Of a stretch of DNA of 64,000 bases, positions 50,611 through 63,614 are shown in pieces (position 1 is the first letter of the stretch; every line of letters begins with the position of its first letter). Position numbers and translations under genes: made by a program. Source of the stretch: Acridotheres tristis (taxonomy: Eukaryota; Chordata; Aves; Passeriformes; Sturnidae); assembly GCA_037013685.1 (NCBI GenBank), contig CM072894.1, positions 4,776,841 through 4,840,840 on the forward strand. The letters are read 5' to 3'. Below the pieces are notes generated by a model. That model worked only from the letters and a program-made list of their open reading frames with translations. It was not told the DNA's origin and searched no databases.

Positions 50611-50619
50611 TCCTACCTG
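50611..50619 (-). other. Secondary splice-donor-like site in the island flank
   Basis: The minus strand reads CAG/GTAGGA, an acceptable donor lying about 680 bases downstream of the main one. It could end an alternative first exon starting within the island. No further support. Confidence 0.2.
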
Positions 50620-51091
50620 CAGCCATCCGAGCCAGCCACATTTTACATCATTTTCTCTTACATAAAAAGGCATTGTTCGCCGCCGGGCTCCCGTGCACGG
50701 CTGCTTCCTCCCTGATCTATGCAATACAGGGAATCATTTTTCTAGCAGTGGTTTTTTTCTTGTTTTTCTTTTTCCCCTCCTTCCCGATGCAAATTAACAG
50801 CGCTTACAGCCCTCGCCTCACACAACGCTCTTTGTTCAGCCGCGCAGATCCCCTTAGAGAAGCTTAGGGGTGGGGGCAGAAGAGGACAGAGGTTCACATC
50901 CTGCGGACGGGTTTTACAGCCCGGCGATGCTCAGAGCCCTCGCAGGCAGCCGCCCCCGCGAAGGTGACACGGGCGTGACCGCGGGGCCGCCCCGCTCGCT
51001 CCGCTTTCAGCTTTCACCTCCGCCAGGTCTACCCGCGGACAACTCCGCTCTGGGTCCGGGGCTGAAGGGCCCAAAGAAGGGATGGAAGCTC

Positions 51092-51115
51092 GGAGGGAGG
51101 GAGGGAGGGAGGGAG
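51092..51115. repeat. (GGGA)n tetranucleotide repeat
   Basis: About six units of GGGA on the plus strand inside the CpG island, just downstream of the putative first exon of the leftward gene. Confidence 0.85.
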
Positions 51116-51294
51116 CACCGGCGGGACCGGGGCGGCACGAGCCCCCCCCAAAAAAGGGCTCGCGGCAGCCGCAAGGCGGGAAGGGCGCGCGGCTCTCCCC
51201 TCCCTCCCCATTCCCTGCACTCCGCATCGGCCGCCGCCCCTCCCGTCCCTCCTCCTCCTTCTCCTTCCCCGACGGGGCTCGGCACGGCCCTTAC

Positions 51295-51540
51295 CTGGGC
51301 GCCACGGCGGCTGCCGGCACCGACGGGCACGCAGAGGAACGCGGGCTAACCCGGCTGAAGCCGCCGACCCGCCCCGGCGCTCTCGGGGCTGTCGCCGGGA
51401 CGCGGCCGCCTGCGCGCCGCGAGCCCCCGGGACCCGCCCCCGGCCCCGCCCCGGCCCCGCCGCCGCTCCCGCAGGGCCCCCGCGCCTCTGGAGGTGGAGG
51501 AGCGGCCCCTCGCTGCCGCCCCGCCCCGCCCCGGCCCCTG
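51295..51540 (-). other. Putative first (5' UTR) exon of leftward gene
   Basis: The exon is inferred to end at 51,295, where the minus strand reads GCGCCCAG/GTAAGGGC, a near-perfect donor. The right edge is arbitrary: transcription would start somewhere within or just below the GC-box clusters. Below 51,540 there is no ATG on the minus strand, so this exon would be untranslated unless initiation is further upstream (an ATG lies at about 51,555). The product is unknown. Confidence 0.5.
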
Positions 51541-53483
51541 CATTGCAGAGACATCGAGGCTCTCCGGGACCGGCCCGCTGTGGCCGTGGCCAGCCCTGCC
51601 CTGCTCCTGGTAAAGCACCGAAAGCCCGTCACCTGATTTCATTTGGGTCTTCCGACGGTGCAAGTCCAGCTCAGTCTAATCCCTCCTTTTCCTCTGGAGA
51701 AAGAGAGCAAATAACAGTGAGACCGGTGAGAAAAGGCGTTTACAACACCCTCAGACACCGCGCCGCTGCTCACTTCCACGCTGCTGTCGTAGGGCCGGGC
51801 TTTCCAGCCATTTCCTGGAATATTGCAATAAAAGATGTGCTATTACTTTGTCGCTTACCACATTCTCGAGCTGAACTGTGCCCCTCAGGATGTCCATGAC
51901 AGTTGCTATACTCCAAAGTCATTCCTCCCACAGTATCACTACAGCATCAGCTCATCCCACCTGTTATAGCCACAACCACGTCATTTCAATCAGCCTGTGC
52001 TGGAGATGAAAGAGTAAAATGCTGCCTTTTCTTACCTCTTCTATTTCCTAAGCAAATTTTAGTTTGTTAAGAACTGCAAAAGTCAGTCTGTCAGAATCGT
52101 AATCAAAAATTCCAACTATGTCACGTATGTATTAGTCCCTCATAATGTTTTGAAGACACTATATTTTGCTTCCATGGAGATAAATATCTTTATATTTGGG
52201 GACTTAAATTGCACGCTATTGCCCATACTGCAGTAGAAAAACTTTAAACACTCATTTCAGTTTGGTTGCATTTTGCTGCATCACTGTGAGCAAGTTACCT
52301 ACATGTTTTCCAAAATGTCACTAATTTTAGGTGGTCAGCTTGATTTCAAGCATGATTTTCAGGAGTACTGAGCACTTGTTTTCTTCATGGACTTTAGCAG
52401 GTTATCTAGAAGATTTCATATCTGTAATTTGGGCCATATGTGTCTTAGACTGAGGGGTCAGAATGCAGTTCAGGAAAGCCTTGGTCCCACCCTTGCTTCT
52501 GTTTCTTCATAAAGAAATGGACATCCCTCAGCAACTACTACATATAGTCCATGTTAAGGGTATATCAGTGTTAATGAAGTGACTTGGGAAGGCCAAATTA
52601 CTTTGTTAAGTATTTTAATGTATTTGTAAATCAGGAATTTTTCATTCAAAAAGAGTGCAGACTGCAAACATTTCTTCCAGTACTTTTCCTGAGCCCTCCT
52701 CAAGCTGTTTGAGAGAACTTCACACCACTGCTCTTTTCTCACATTTCGTCTGTAAATCAGTGCCATGCAAAGGGAGCAGGTTGATTTTTTTTTTCATGTT
52801 CTCTGCTTGTTACTCACCATCAGTGATGTACATCCTTCCAGAGGAGATGCTTTCAGAGGAAATGGATTTGCTGCAGTCAGTCTTTCTCCCAGGCTGCCAG
52901 GAGGAAAGACACCGATTCAGGGCATAAGGAATGTGCACCAGTGTGTGCAGTACTCTGAAAACCAGCCGTGCCTTTCTCCTGCTGTTTTTGGGGTTTTTTT
53001 TCTGTGCCTTTCATTGGAGGCCTGGGCATCCATGCAATTGATGGAGTTCTCCCTACCAGCACAGGAGCTTTGCCCTTCCTCTCACCACCTAAATAATGTG
53101 AATGCAGGCTTAACATAAAGCCTCATCAGAAGCAGCCCTGAGAGGGAATGAGCAGTTGACTTGATCAAGGAGAAAAAGTTTACTTCATCCAAATGGAAAT
53201 TAGATTAATTTAAAGCTTACAATATTTTAAAAAGGGGGAAGGGGGAGAAAGGACAGCCTATACTTTCATTGGAAAACAAATACTGCCATGGGTATCACGG
53301 AAAAGATATTTTAATGGAAAGACACGTGTACAATACACTGTGCACTGTCCATAAACATTCCTAGAGATCAGAGGGCTGGTGTAACTAACCAGAGACATGC
53401 TCAGAATATTCCATGTGTGACGAAAAATCAAGCCTCTAGCTCAGATGCAGTACAGCAGCAGGCTCTTTTCAGCAGCAGCCTGC

Positions 53484-53504
53484 AGAGAGAGAGAGAGAGA
53501 GAGA
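53484..53504. repeat. (AG)n microsatellite
   Basis: A pure AG dinucleotide run of about 21 bases. Confidence 0.9.
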
Positions 53505-56500
53505 AGGTGTCTTGGAAGTTAGTCATTCAGTTGCATCTCTCCTTTAAACAATCATCAAAGATGATGAAAAATGAGCACAGAAAAAATGGCAGTCACCATT
53601 TTCCCTGAGATAATTATCTAGTCAAATTACACTATACTTCACATGAAATATTCAGCAGCAGTGTTGATGCTAGATGTTTTAAGACAGGAAAAAAATGTTT
53701 TAATTCATGTTACAGATATTAAAATGCATGCACGTATTTTTGTTAGAAATATTCATGCAGAAATCAGAAAGCATCATTGCACTAAGCGATAGTGGGGAAA
53801 GATTTTTTATATAAAGGGAAAAAAAATTTCCATCACCTCATAAACCATGAGCTTTATAGTAAAGCTTTGAGATACTGAATTATGGATCTCTGTATGCAAG
53901 TCTGGTAAGTCAAATATAGAGGATTTTTGCCTGCCTGCTAAAAGAAAAAGGAATGTCATGGCCTATAGCTCTCTTTAGAACAGATTAATTAGAAATTGTG
54001 TCTGGGAAATGATGTTTGAAAAGGAATTTCTCTCTCACTATATAGTTAAGCAACAATTCCCCACTGCTTCCCTGAGAGTTTATTGGGATGCAGTAGTGGC
54101 AACTTAGGTATTTGGCATCACTTCAGACCAGGGAAGGAAACATTTAATTTCTCAAAAACACAATGACTCAAGCCTTGGCGCCAATGTCACCACATTAGCT
54201 GAGCAATCAGAGCAGTCAGGACAAAGTCAGCTCTTATTTATTGATGATGGGAAGAGCTGCGAGCACCAGTGAGATTAATGAAACAAAGCAGTATTGCTAC
54301 GGTCCCCTTGCACATCTCTCTCAGGGGCATAGTTGCAGTCTGTGGGCACGCTGAGCAGTTTTTTCCCCTCCTTCCTCCTTGGAAACACCTAGGTTAAGGT
54401 GACCGGGAAGGACAGGGCTCCCACCTCGGCATTTCTGCTGCGATGTTTTCACGGGTTGGAAAACTCTAGGGTCCCTCTAGTGCCCAACAGAGGCAATGGG
54501 GGGGAAAGCGAGCTGAAGAGCTCCTTCAAATGCTTATCAACGACTAAGCAGAGTAAAAGCTTCCACTGAAAATAGAATGGACTTATCCCTGGCTTTGCAT
54601 CACAAACTATGTTCAATTCTTTTCCTGTTTCTGACAAGAAACTCAACTGTATCTCATCAGCTCATACAGTAACATTTCCTTGTGAAAGCCTTCCCTTTTC
54701 TGCCTGTCTCCCATTTGATTACATTTACCATTCAAAGATTATTTGGAGATCCTACCTGTTTGTAAATGTAAATGTCTCAGGTGCTACAGGAAAGCTTTAA
54801 GCAAAGGTGAGATCTGTCTCAGTGGAAGGACTTGTACAAGAGCAATGCTGCCTTGGTCGATTTAGTTATCTTTGGTCTTTTTTGTGCAAGGGACTCTAAG
54901 TACCCATGTGAATTATGATGGAAGAATTAGCTTCAGGGAGCTACACTCTAATTTGCTAAATGCTTTTGATGTCAAAAGCCAGTCTGTGCATTAGAAGTAG
55001 AATAATTTGAAAGCGGAGAGAGGGTAAAAAATACTTGGGCCACCAAGCTGCAAGGAGATAAGAATTACAGTAGAGAATGCCATTACATCAGACACCTTCA
55101 TTTCTCACTGCTGGGATTGAAAGGAAAGAGTCTCCAGTGAATCAATGTGAAAAATGGACAAGAGTGGTCCCTTACAGGATTCATGGCTATGTGCAGAGCT
55201 TCTTCCCCTGTCATTTACCTAATCCAGCTACTTTTTCCTGTCAGCTCTTGAAGCTCTGTGAAATTTTGGTTATGGGTCTGATTCCTCTGCTGAAGAGAAT
55301 AAAGTTGAGTGTCAGACTTGTGACATCTCGCAGAACATTTTTTAAATGCATTCAGAATGAAGCGAGGGGAGTACTGATCCCTACACATTTCAGCTGTAGA
55401 AAGTTCTTAACCTAAACCAACTTTCGCTGCTTTAACCCATTTTCTGGGGCACAGAACAATAGTTCATCAATTAAATTTCCATCTGAACTAGAAGAAAAAA
55501 AACCCAAACTCTCTAAGAAAATAAGTTTTGTTGCTCTTGATATTTTCTAGTTAAAGAATGATGATTGCAAGTAGGTTTCAGGTTGGGTTACTTTTTTTGC
55601 CATCTCCAGCTTCTCACTACGACAAGCATTGAGTTCTTTATCTTACGTATCTTGAGAATTGAGGGAATAAAACTAATGCACCATTCAGCCTCACGAGGTC
55701 TTCAAATGAAAAAAAAAATTTAAAACTCATTGCCTACTTACAGGACCAAACAGAAGATGAACAGAACACACAGTACGTTTTATATAGTGAAATTTCTTTG
55801 TACATTGGATCTCTAAGCAAAACTACATGGAAAATTTGCTTTTCAGAATAAATATGATGTGTAAGTTACTGAATAGTCAAACTGGTCAGAATACAAGGAA
55901 TATAGTATTTTTGAGATTTAATTTCCTGTTCTAGGGCAAAGTCTGAATTGTTCCAACAGTAGCTACTGAGGATTAAAGACCTTGGAAAGAATCTGTGAGA
56001 TGCTTGCACATGGAAGCTCATCAGTTCTCTGATGCACTGATAGCTTGTTTTATTAAGGTGGAATTTTGATAAAGCTTTTTAATACGATTCTCTTGTTACA
56101 TTCAAACTGGTAGATGTTACTGCATTTTCCAAGCCTGAAGCTTAAATCATCAGTTGAAAACAAATTAGCCTAATCAAGTTAACACCACAATATAGGGCAA
56201 CATAATTCGTCTTAGGTTTGGGCTTTGCATTTCTTTTCACCTTTCTATGAATGAAATACTGATGTTACTTCTTAAGAGAAGGGAAACATTACAGACAAAT
56301 GGAGGAACTATTTTCCCACAACAACAGTGGCCGGAGGTTAAGCATGTATATACTTGAGCTCTTTCCCATTACCAAACTCCAAACTCAGGCTTGTGCTCAG
56401 CTTTTATGTGAGCAACAAACACAGTTGTCCAGTTTAGGTTTGAGAATGGCCCTAGCCTGATGGATAAGCACACCCACCACACCTTAATGGAGCAGCAGTA

Positions 56501-57364
56501 CTCCCCTGAGTTGAGGAAGGTGGTCCTGAATGCCTGAAGAGTGCCTGTTGGTTTTCTGTATTATAACACTGCTCCTTAGCCAGGGCCATCACCAGCATGA
56601 GACTCTTAACAGTGTCTATCAGTGCCCACACGAGTTACCCATCCTGAATTACAGATGTTTTTGCAGGCTCGGTCTAGTGAACTGATACATGTTCTGCAAC
56701 CATCTCAGCTGCAATGCAGCTGAGCACCTGAATGTTATCTCCTGAAAGCAGATCTGAACAAACCACAGGTTCAGTGAAGACCAGTGCCTGTAAACACGCT
56801 AGCATAGTCTCCACCATGCCAGCAGATGGATAAACTTCAATAAAAATATTTCCAAAAAACGGTTGGTTGATCTTATTTAATCCGTCATCACTATAGGTAA
56901 CCAGTAATTCGTGCAACATGATGGGTCAATTCACCACTCAGCCTAGCACTCACACAACCACTTCTCTCAGTTGGATTGACGTAGATCATTTCTTTTTCAA
57001 TTTCAACTGTGGATTTTGTCATTTGAAAAGCCTGTACTCCAACTCAGTTCAAAGAGGAAAGTTAACAGTGTTGCTTGGGGTGCTCATTCCCATAAGATAC
57101 CTCAGCCAGTGATCTAAATGCAAAAAAACCCCAAAGCAAATAAACATTGAAAGAAGGATTACTTCTACCTTGAATCTTGCATTCTGACAAAGGAGCTGCG
57201 AGAAAGATGTAAAGCACATTATAATCAAGGAGCTGATGGGTGGAAAAGGAAGTGTTTCAGATGATTGTGACACCTATAAACATCCATTGTGTGAAGCAAG
57301 TTCTTGTCATCTCTTGGTATTTCTGATTTTTGAGGCGTCTGCAGATGCTTGCGCAGGCTGGTGT

Positions 57365-57378
57365 GTTGCCATGGATAC
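57365..57378. promoter_or_regulatory. RFX X-box-like palindrome
   Basis: GTTGCCATGGATAC matches the X-box pattern GTTGCC-AT-GGNAAC bound by RFX factors, with a mismatch in the right half-site. It sits in a small CpG-containing patch (57,340-57,420) within AT-rich DNA. A regulatory role is inferred only. Confidence 0.35.
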
Positions 57379-60300
57379 CGCGGTGTGCCGAGGCTTTTAG
57401 CAAACGGACTGATCTGTTTGTGTACCTCCAGAGTGAAAAGAAAGAAAAATCCCGTCATGTGTGTGGCTGCTAGCAAAGGGAGCCTGACAGTGAAATGAAA
57501 TGACTCTGCATAATGGTTTTCAGAACCTCCTCCTCTTGGAAATGATGGGGCAGGAAAGAGATGGAAGGTAATAAAGAAAAGGAACGAGGAAAACTGTCAA
57601 GTGTTTCGTAAAACCCCTTCTGCACAGCTCAAGGCAAGGTCCTTGCATGATAACATCAGCTGTACAGTCAAGAAAAATCAATATGAGGTTTTAATAATTC
57701 AGTTTCCTAATGGCCTGGCACTTTGGCTTTTTGCAAGACAGGAAGAACAACAACAAGGATAAAAGACAAAAAGGAGCAATCAACAGACAGTGTAACACAG
57801 CAGAATAATTTGCTTTGACTGATACCCTGGGACCAAGCAACAGGTGTGTATTATGAAACTAATATTTAGCTGGTATTCAAGTAATGCCTTTATCTGGGCA
57901 CAACTCCACTGCTAAGTGAGAGGCAAAACAGGTTTACATGTGACAGGCAAGCAAATACACAGGAAACCAAGTAAAAAACCTGGGCAGTGTTCCAAACTTT
58001 GACTCTTTTCTTGGTATTAGAACAACCCCATAAACTGCACATATACATGGCACAAGTATATGAGCTTGTATATACACGCTCACAAGTCCCTGTGAGCTGA
58101 ATTTCCATACATTAATGCAGTATCTTATTGGGCAACAACACAACACTGTCCCACTTGATCACAAGTTTTGGGGTTTTGCCCTGCTGTTTGAAAGGGATCA
58201 CATCACCATGTATTTCACCAAGAACTTTCCTTGCTTTTAAGTTTAGGGGTCAAAAAAGCACTAACACTTTCACAGGAGGGGTTTGTTGCTCATTACTTAC
58301 ATATATGCTTAAGCTGTTAACAAGAAATAATAACAATGTGAAATCATCCTTGGTGCATGTTTTCCCAGCAGCATTGTGTCACCATATATGAACCAGAAAT
58401 CCATCACACAATATTTTATAGTGAACTCCTCTCCTCTTAGCTGATCAGGTTTTGTTCATATAATTTTTGTGTCTTAAAACCTGGGGAAAAGAGTTGACTC
58501 CTTCTGTGGTCAGCTATGGTGTCTCCTCAACCTCACATCTGCAATGCAAACACCAAGAGCAATCTTTGGAGACAAGATAAAAAAGGAAACCAAAACTGCA
58601 ATCCTTGCCCTTCCCACAGGTCCCCTTGGTCTGGCATCAAACTGGAGATGTAGGCAGGAACTTGGTTGCTTTTGAGCTACGGACCAACACAAGCAGTCAC
58701 TCCAATGAAGCTCTTTCTTAAGCACAAAGCCATTCCAGCCTCTCCTTGAGACTTTGCTCTGGGGATGGTCCAGCACTGTCCAGCTGATGGCTCTTATCTC
58801 TGTTTCCTGTTGGTGACTCACACTGAAGGCAGCTGAACCTCAAGAAAATCATTCCCAGGCTACCTCTCCATACAAGCCCCAGCCACAGTCACCACAAAGC
58901 TGAAGTATGAGTCCTGCTAGATGCTGCTGGAGGTTCAGAGAAACCTTCTCTTGCATGCAGATGAACTGTTACTAAATGCAGCTGTTGAGCTGAGCACTCA
59001 CCTCTAGACTGTTAATTGATGCTCCTGGAAGCACAGCACAGTGTCTTTCATGTAGCTGTTGTGGGAACTAAAGATGGGATCTGGGCAATCGGTGTCACTC
59101 ATTTTCATGAGGCTGCAAAAATACGATTCCAGTTCTTGACGTTATGAATTAAGTCCCTTACACAAACTGCCAGGGAAGAGCTGAAAGGTATTGCTGCTGT
59201 GGATGCAGATCAGTAATAAAGCATGGCAGCTCAGCTAGTTCTGCAGTTCACATTGACACTGCATTGCATAACCTGACTCCAGCAACTAGGACCTAACTCT
59301 GACAATCACAGTTTTCCCTCACAGAAACCCCCAAGGAGCTCCTCTCCTATCCTATTTCCCTCTTTCAAAGACCTTCATTTAGCAGTTTTTCCCCAAACAC
59401 ACCTTCCTTAAAATCAATGTCTCTGCAGCTTGCAAACAAGCCAGATTTAGCGAAATCCAAGCTATGAGCAGCCAGAGCTGTGTGAGTTAAAGCTAACAGT
59501 CATGGTCACTAAAACCTCAGAATTCAGGACAAGTAATATTCCTGCACTTACATTGATGAGCATCCTTTGGGTCTTGTCATGTTTGAATATGTGCCCACTC
59601 TGCTATCATTGGGCTCTTATTATTAGTCTTGTAGCTAAGCAACAGATGGGCAGTCCAGATGATGTGGCAAGGGCAAGCTATCCTGCAGAAATGTGGCAAT
59701 TCAGAAGGAAAGTAATACTTTGAAGCTTGGGAGAGCCTCTGTGGCCCTCAGTGTGCTTCAGATCAATGCCAAAAGAACTCAAAGTCTGCCAGTGAGGTTA
59801 GGGCAACAGGTCTACACTCATTGTGACTGAGAAACAAACCTGGAAAAATTATCTGCGTGGCAGGAAATTCAAGGCCTTCCATTTGCTGCAGAAAGAAAAG
59901 TGGAAGAGCATCAGCAAGATTAAAGAAATATATCTGGGTAAGTTTTTCTAACACTCTAACACAGCTGGTCCTAGGACAGCCACACCTGGCTTGGAGGCTA
60001 AAAAGGAATCATGACAAAGAATTAATAAAACCCCTCTATTAACATTAATGTTTAGGAGAAAGCTGCCCCTTCTAGGGTTCCTGGGCTGAGAATCAGACTG
60101 TAAATCTGTCATTTGGTTCTGGGGAAATTAGCTGGATGGTGGCTACCTTCACCCTAATCTGAGCCGCTTGGTAAAGCCCTGACTCTAAGCACAAACATCA
60201 GTCCCAGTGGTGCTTTTTGGTCTGAGCCAGGCTTTGATCGCAGCCTGGTAAAGCTGTAAAGACCTGCAGGCACTTTGGTGGCCAAAAGCATGGAAATTCA

Positions 60301-61726
60301 CTTTATTTTTCATTACATAGAGCTCTGAGGTAGGACTAAAATGCCATTTGGCAGCTTTCCTGAAGCAAAGTACATGCACCATCAAATATAACTGCAGCAC
60401 TGAGCTATTGGAGCTGCTGCTGCCCAACAGGCAAGCGTGCCTCTTCTCTAAAGCATCTTCACTCTGCTCTTAAAAGCCACTTGCAGACATTTATGAATCA
60501 ATGCCACACTAGTGCCCTAGGAAATGGCTGGCTGGAGAGGCAGAAGCAGTACCAAGATGCCAGGCTGGAAGCAAAGGGCACTGAGCCACCATCTTATCCT
60601 CCAAAGCTGCTGGGAGGCCAAAGACATAAAAGTGTGTCAGGCAGCCTGTGCCCACCTGCTGGGAGCTCATTTCTTCGTCATTTCTATTCATTTCTGTCTC
60701 CTTTTCAGATGAGCACATCGGGGCTGCACAGAAACTTGGTGGCAGGTGCAGAAACAGAGGATTCTGATCTGACACCATGTTTCACACTTTCTAGAGTGCG
60801 TTTTTGTTCCTTTCACCTTCCCAGGCATTAATTTCATTGTTAATTCTTGCTGTGTGAAATCACATCTTCCCATTATAGGAAAAAAGCTAAAGCTCAAGTT
60901 TTAAGCCCCCATTTAGGAACTGGCACTATTGTCAATGACAGGGCAGCTCTCCCTACTTTCAGTCAGGATTTACACAGGATCTACACCAGCCTTAGGCTAT
61001 TTTATGCCTAGCAGGGGGCACCTTTATTGGAACAGATCTGCAGAACTGACTGGCAGAAGACTCTGTGAAGGTGAAAAGTTATCATGGACTAAAAGAAGGC
61101 AGAGACAAATTCGTGGGCACTGGCACCTGCTGAAGGCACAGGGTCAGACCATTGACTCCCTGGAATCTCTGAGCCTGCAGTGCCATGAGCAGCACCTCTG
61201 TAAGTTCTCTCTGGTCTCATACTCTTTCCCAAAGCATTCAGTACTTTCCATTGTATTAACCATCTGCTGGTCCAAAACAGCCACAGTAATTCTTTTGTTA
61301 GGGAGAAGACTATTAAAAAATATTGTAATTTAAACAGTGCATCAAGTTTAGCCATTTCTCAAAAAGTCTTTTCAACTCAGAGCCTCTGAGCAGAAACAAA
61401 AGGGCATTTTTGTCGTGAGTGTGGAACACTCTTGGCTCATCTCACAAAGTGAACTAAAGCCATAAGGTGTGACGTGATCTAATTTTAGAATTATCATCTA
61501 AGACTCCAAATTTATTTTATTAAAGAGAGCTATAACTAAATTTTGATGCCATTAGATAATGCAATTAAATATTGGCTTGCTTGCAGGTCTCTGTATTTTG
61601 CCACAGATAAAAAAGACTGTATCTACAAATGGATGTCTTCTCAGATTTTCTTCCACAGGATATTTAACAGATACTGACGTATGAAATAAATCCTTAAAAT
61701 CTAAACCAAAATCTTTTAATCTACAG

Positions 61727-61814
61727 AAGAAAACTGAAGAAAGTTCTGTCTTGTTATGGGAACCTACTAAATGTTTGCTACTCTGTGAACTCTACAAATT
61801 TTAAACCCTTACAG
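61727..61814 (+). other. Candidate exon, plus strand (weak)
   Basis: The tract ending TTTTAATCTACAG precedes 88 bases ending TTACAG/GTAAGT, both near consensus. Frame 1 reads KKTEESSVLLWEPTK on to a TAA ten bases before the donor, so it would be a terminal coding or noncoding-RNA exon. The neighbouring pair at 62,175-62,216 could be a following exon. No protein family is recognised. Confidence 0.2.
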
Positions 61815-62622
61815 GTAAGTGAAAAATAATTCATTTAAGCTTTCTGCCATTTTCAGACAAGACAATAAATAACACTGCATGAGGCTTCTTAGGAAATAAA
61901 AATACTGTGGAAGTGGAAGTGGATTAAATATTGCTATATCATCATTTAAATCCCATTCATATGGCCTATCCAACTGGAAAAAAAAAACCATTGTATTTAG
62001 TGTAGTCTCAGGAGTTTGATTTTGGGTTCAAAAGTTATGGCTGAGCAATATGAGGGCAGTTTGAGGCAAAATGTTTGGGATCCATCGGAGGTTCAGAATT
62101 TGATGACCACAATTTGAAAATTACACTTTTCCTAACTCACAAGAAACCACCCCTGCATAACTTGGTTCTTACAGCAGCCAGGAAAAACAATCAACTCCTG
62201 GACTTTTATACCACAGGTAAGTCTGGAATGATTTTCTCAGTTCACTGCAAGAATACCTTATGGAAGAAAAGCACAGCAGTATTAAAGATCCATGAGAGGT
62301 GATATTTTTTACACAGAATGGTTCGATATTTGCATCAATATTAATGTGTGAGCCAACATACAGATTTGACTACAAACACTGTGCTTTAAAAAGAAACAAA
62401 GGCACAATACACCATGCTATTAATAAATAATGGCTATAACAATAAAGTAGTAAAACACAGGCTATTTAATTTACTTTTTTAAGAGCTAGTTCACATAGGA
62501 TGCTTTCATAGAGAAACATTAACAATTATTTCTATTTGTTGATGTAAATCTAAAGAGAAAAGCTCAGCCACCTTTTAGTTTGCAAATATTAAAGACAAAA
62601 CCACCAGCTTTGCCAATGTCCT

Positions 62623-62670
62623 GGAGGGAGAAAGAGAGGAAAAAAGGGGAAAAAGGGAAAGAAAGGAAAA
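62623..62670 (+). repeat. 48-base uninterrupted polypurine tract
   Basis: Every base from 62,623 to 62,670 is A or G on the plus strand, mixing GGGAG, AGAGAG, GGGG and AAAAA words. It is not a simple tandem repeat. Such tracts can form triplex DNA. No LTR start follows it, so it is not read as a retroviral polypurine tract. Confidence 0.8.
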
Positions 62671-63545
62671 TGTAATTTAGTGGAAATGAGTTCACTAGGC
62701 TTTTAGGTTATGCTTGGGTTTCTTTTGTGTCTTCCTGTAGATGATCTAGGTATTACTGGTAGCCACATTCTTCAAAGAGAAATTTTGGATAAGCCCAGGA
62801 AAAGAAATGCAAGGCTCAAAGCAGAATCACAGGTGTTGTGACCTGATTTTTTCCTACAAAAACAAGCAAATAATGTGTGTGCATGTTTGTATGGCAGATT
62901 CATTCTAGAAAGTACAGTTTCCTGAGTGTTACCATCAGGACCAAATTAAACGTTAATTTAATGCAACGGTTTTCTTGATCAAATATGTTGGTCTTTTCTG
63001 ACCTCTCAATTAATGTATCTTAACAGTTGTCTTAGAGAAGACCAAGCATGTAGCTGAAAGCTGCAGATTCAGGATAAGAAAAGTGCCCAAAACAAGCTAA
63101 CTCACCAGCAGCATGGACATTATTTCCAGAAAAAAGCTGGAAGTCCTGTGGTCCAGGCTAGCCCCCCCTTGCTCCCCCAGTTCAGTCAGAGCTCCAAGTC
63201 TGCCAGTGAGATTTAAGTTCTTGTGCTATAGAAGTGCTTTTGAACATTTTATCCATAAAACCTTTTTTTTCCCTCCCATTTATTTCAGGGCAGAAAATGA
63301 ATCCCAATAATTTCATTAGGTAAAAATGAGTTCCTGTTACCCATAGGATGCTGGCTCACTCACATGGGCAGGGGAGTGTTCAGCCTTCATGTCCTGGGCA
63401 TTGGAGGAATGAGTGAGTGGCTGCCAGTGGCATTTTGAGGTAGCTTGCCTTGATTTCTCAGATTGCTACAGAAATTCATGACTATATAAGGTGACTCCAG
63501 GCTCAGTTAGATTCCAATTTCTCAGTACCTTCCATTTCCTTCATT

Positions 63546-63577
63546 AAATATATGTGTATATATATGCATACAAATGT
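63546..63577. repeat. TA-rich simple repeat
   Basis: An alternating tract built of TATATG and TATATA words. A short, impure microsatellite. Confidence 0.7.
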
Positions 63578-63614
63578 ATTAAAAAATGAATCTGACTGCA
63601 AGAGCTTAGTAAAA

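Larger units (their letters stand above)
50400..51660 (-). promoter_or_regulatory. CpG-island promoter, probably driving a leftward gene
   Basis: CpG frequency and GC content rise abruptly here against an AT-rich background, peaking at 50,930-51,600. On the minus strand multiple GC boxes (GGGGCGGGGC type) cluster at about 51,430-51,465 and 51,515-51,540, and no TATA box is seen. These are features of a constitutive or developmental vertebrate promoter with dispersed starts. The only strong splice donor at the core points left (51,291-51,297, minus). Open frames on both strands here (up to 184 codons at 51,082-51,636) are Pro/Arg/Gly-rich products of GC content and not proteins. Divergent transcription to the right cannot be excluded. 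Confidence 0.75.

Noticed and set aside
51082..51636. 184-codon plus-strand ORF and several overlapping ORFs on both strands in the CpG island
   Set aside because: Pro/Arg/Gly/Ala-rich translations in several frames are what stop-poor GC-rich DNA gives. No domain is seen, and the region has promoter features.
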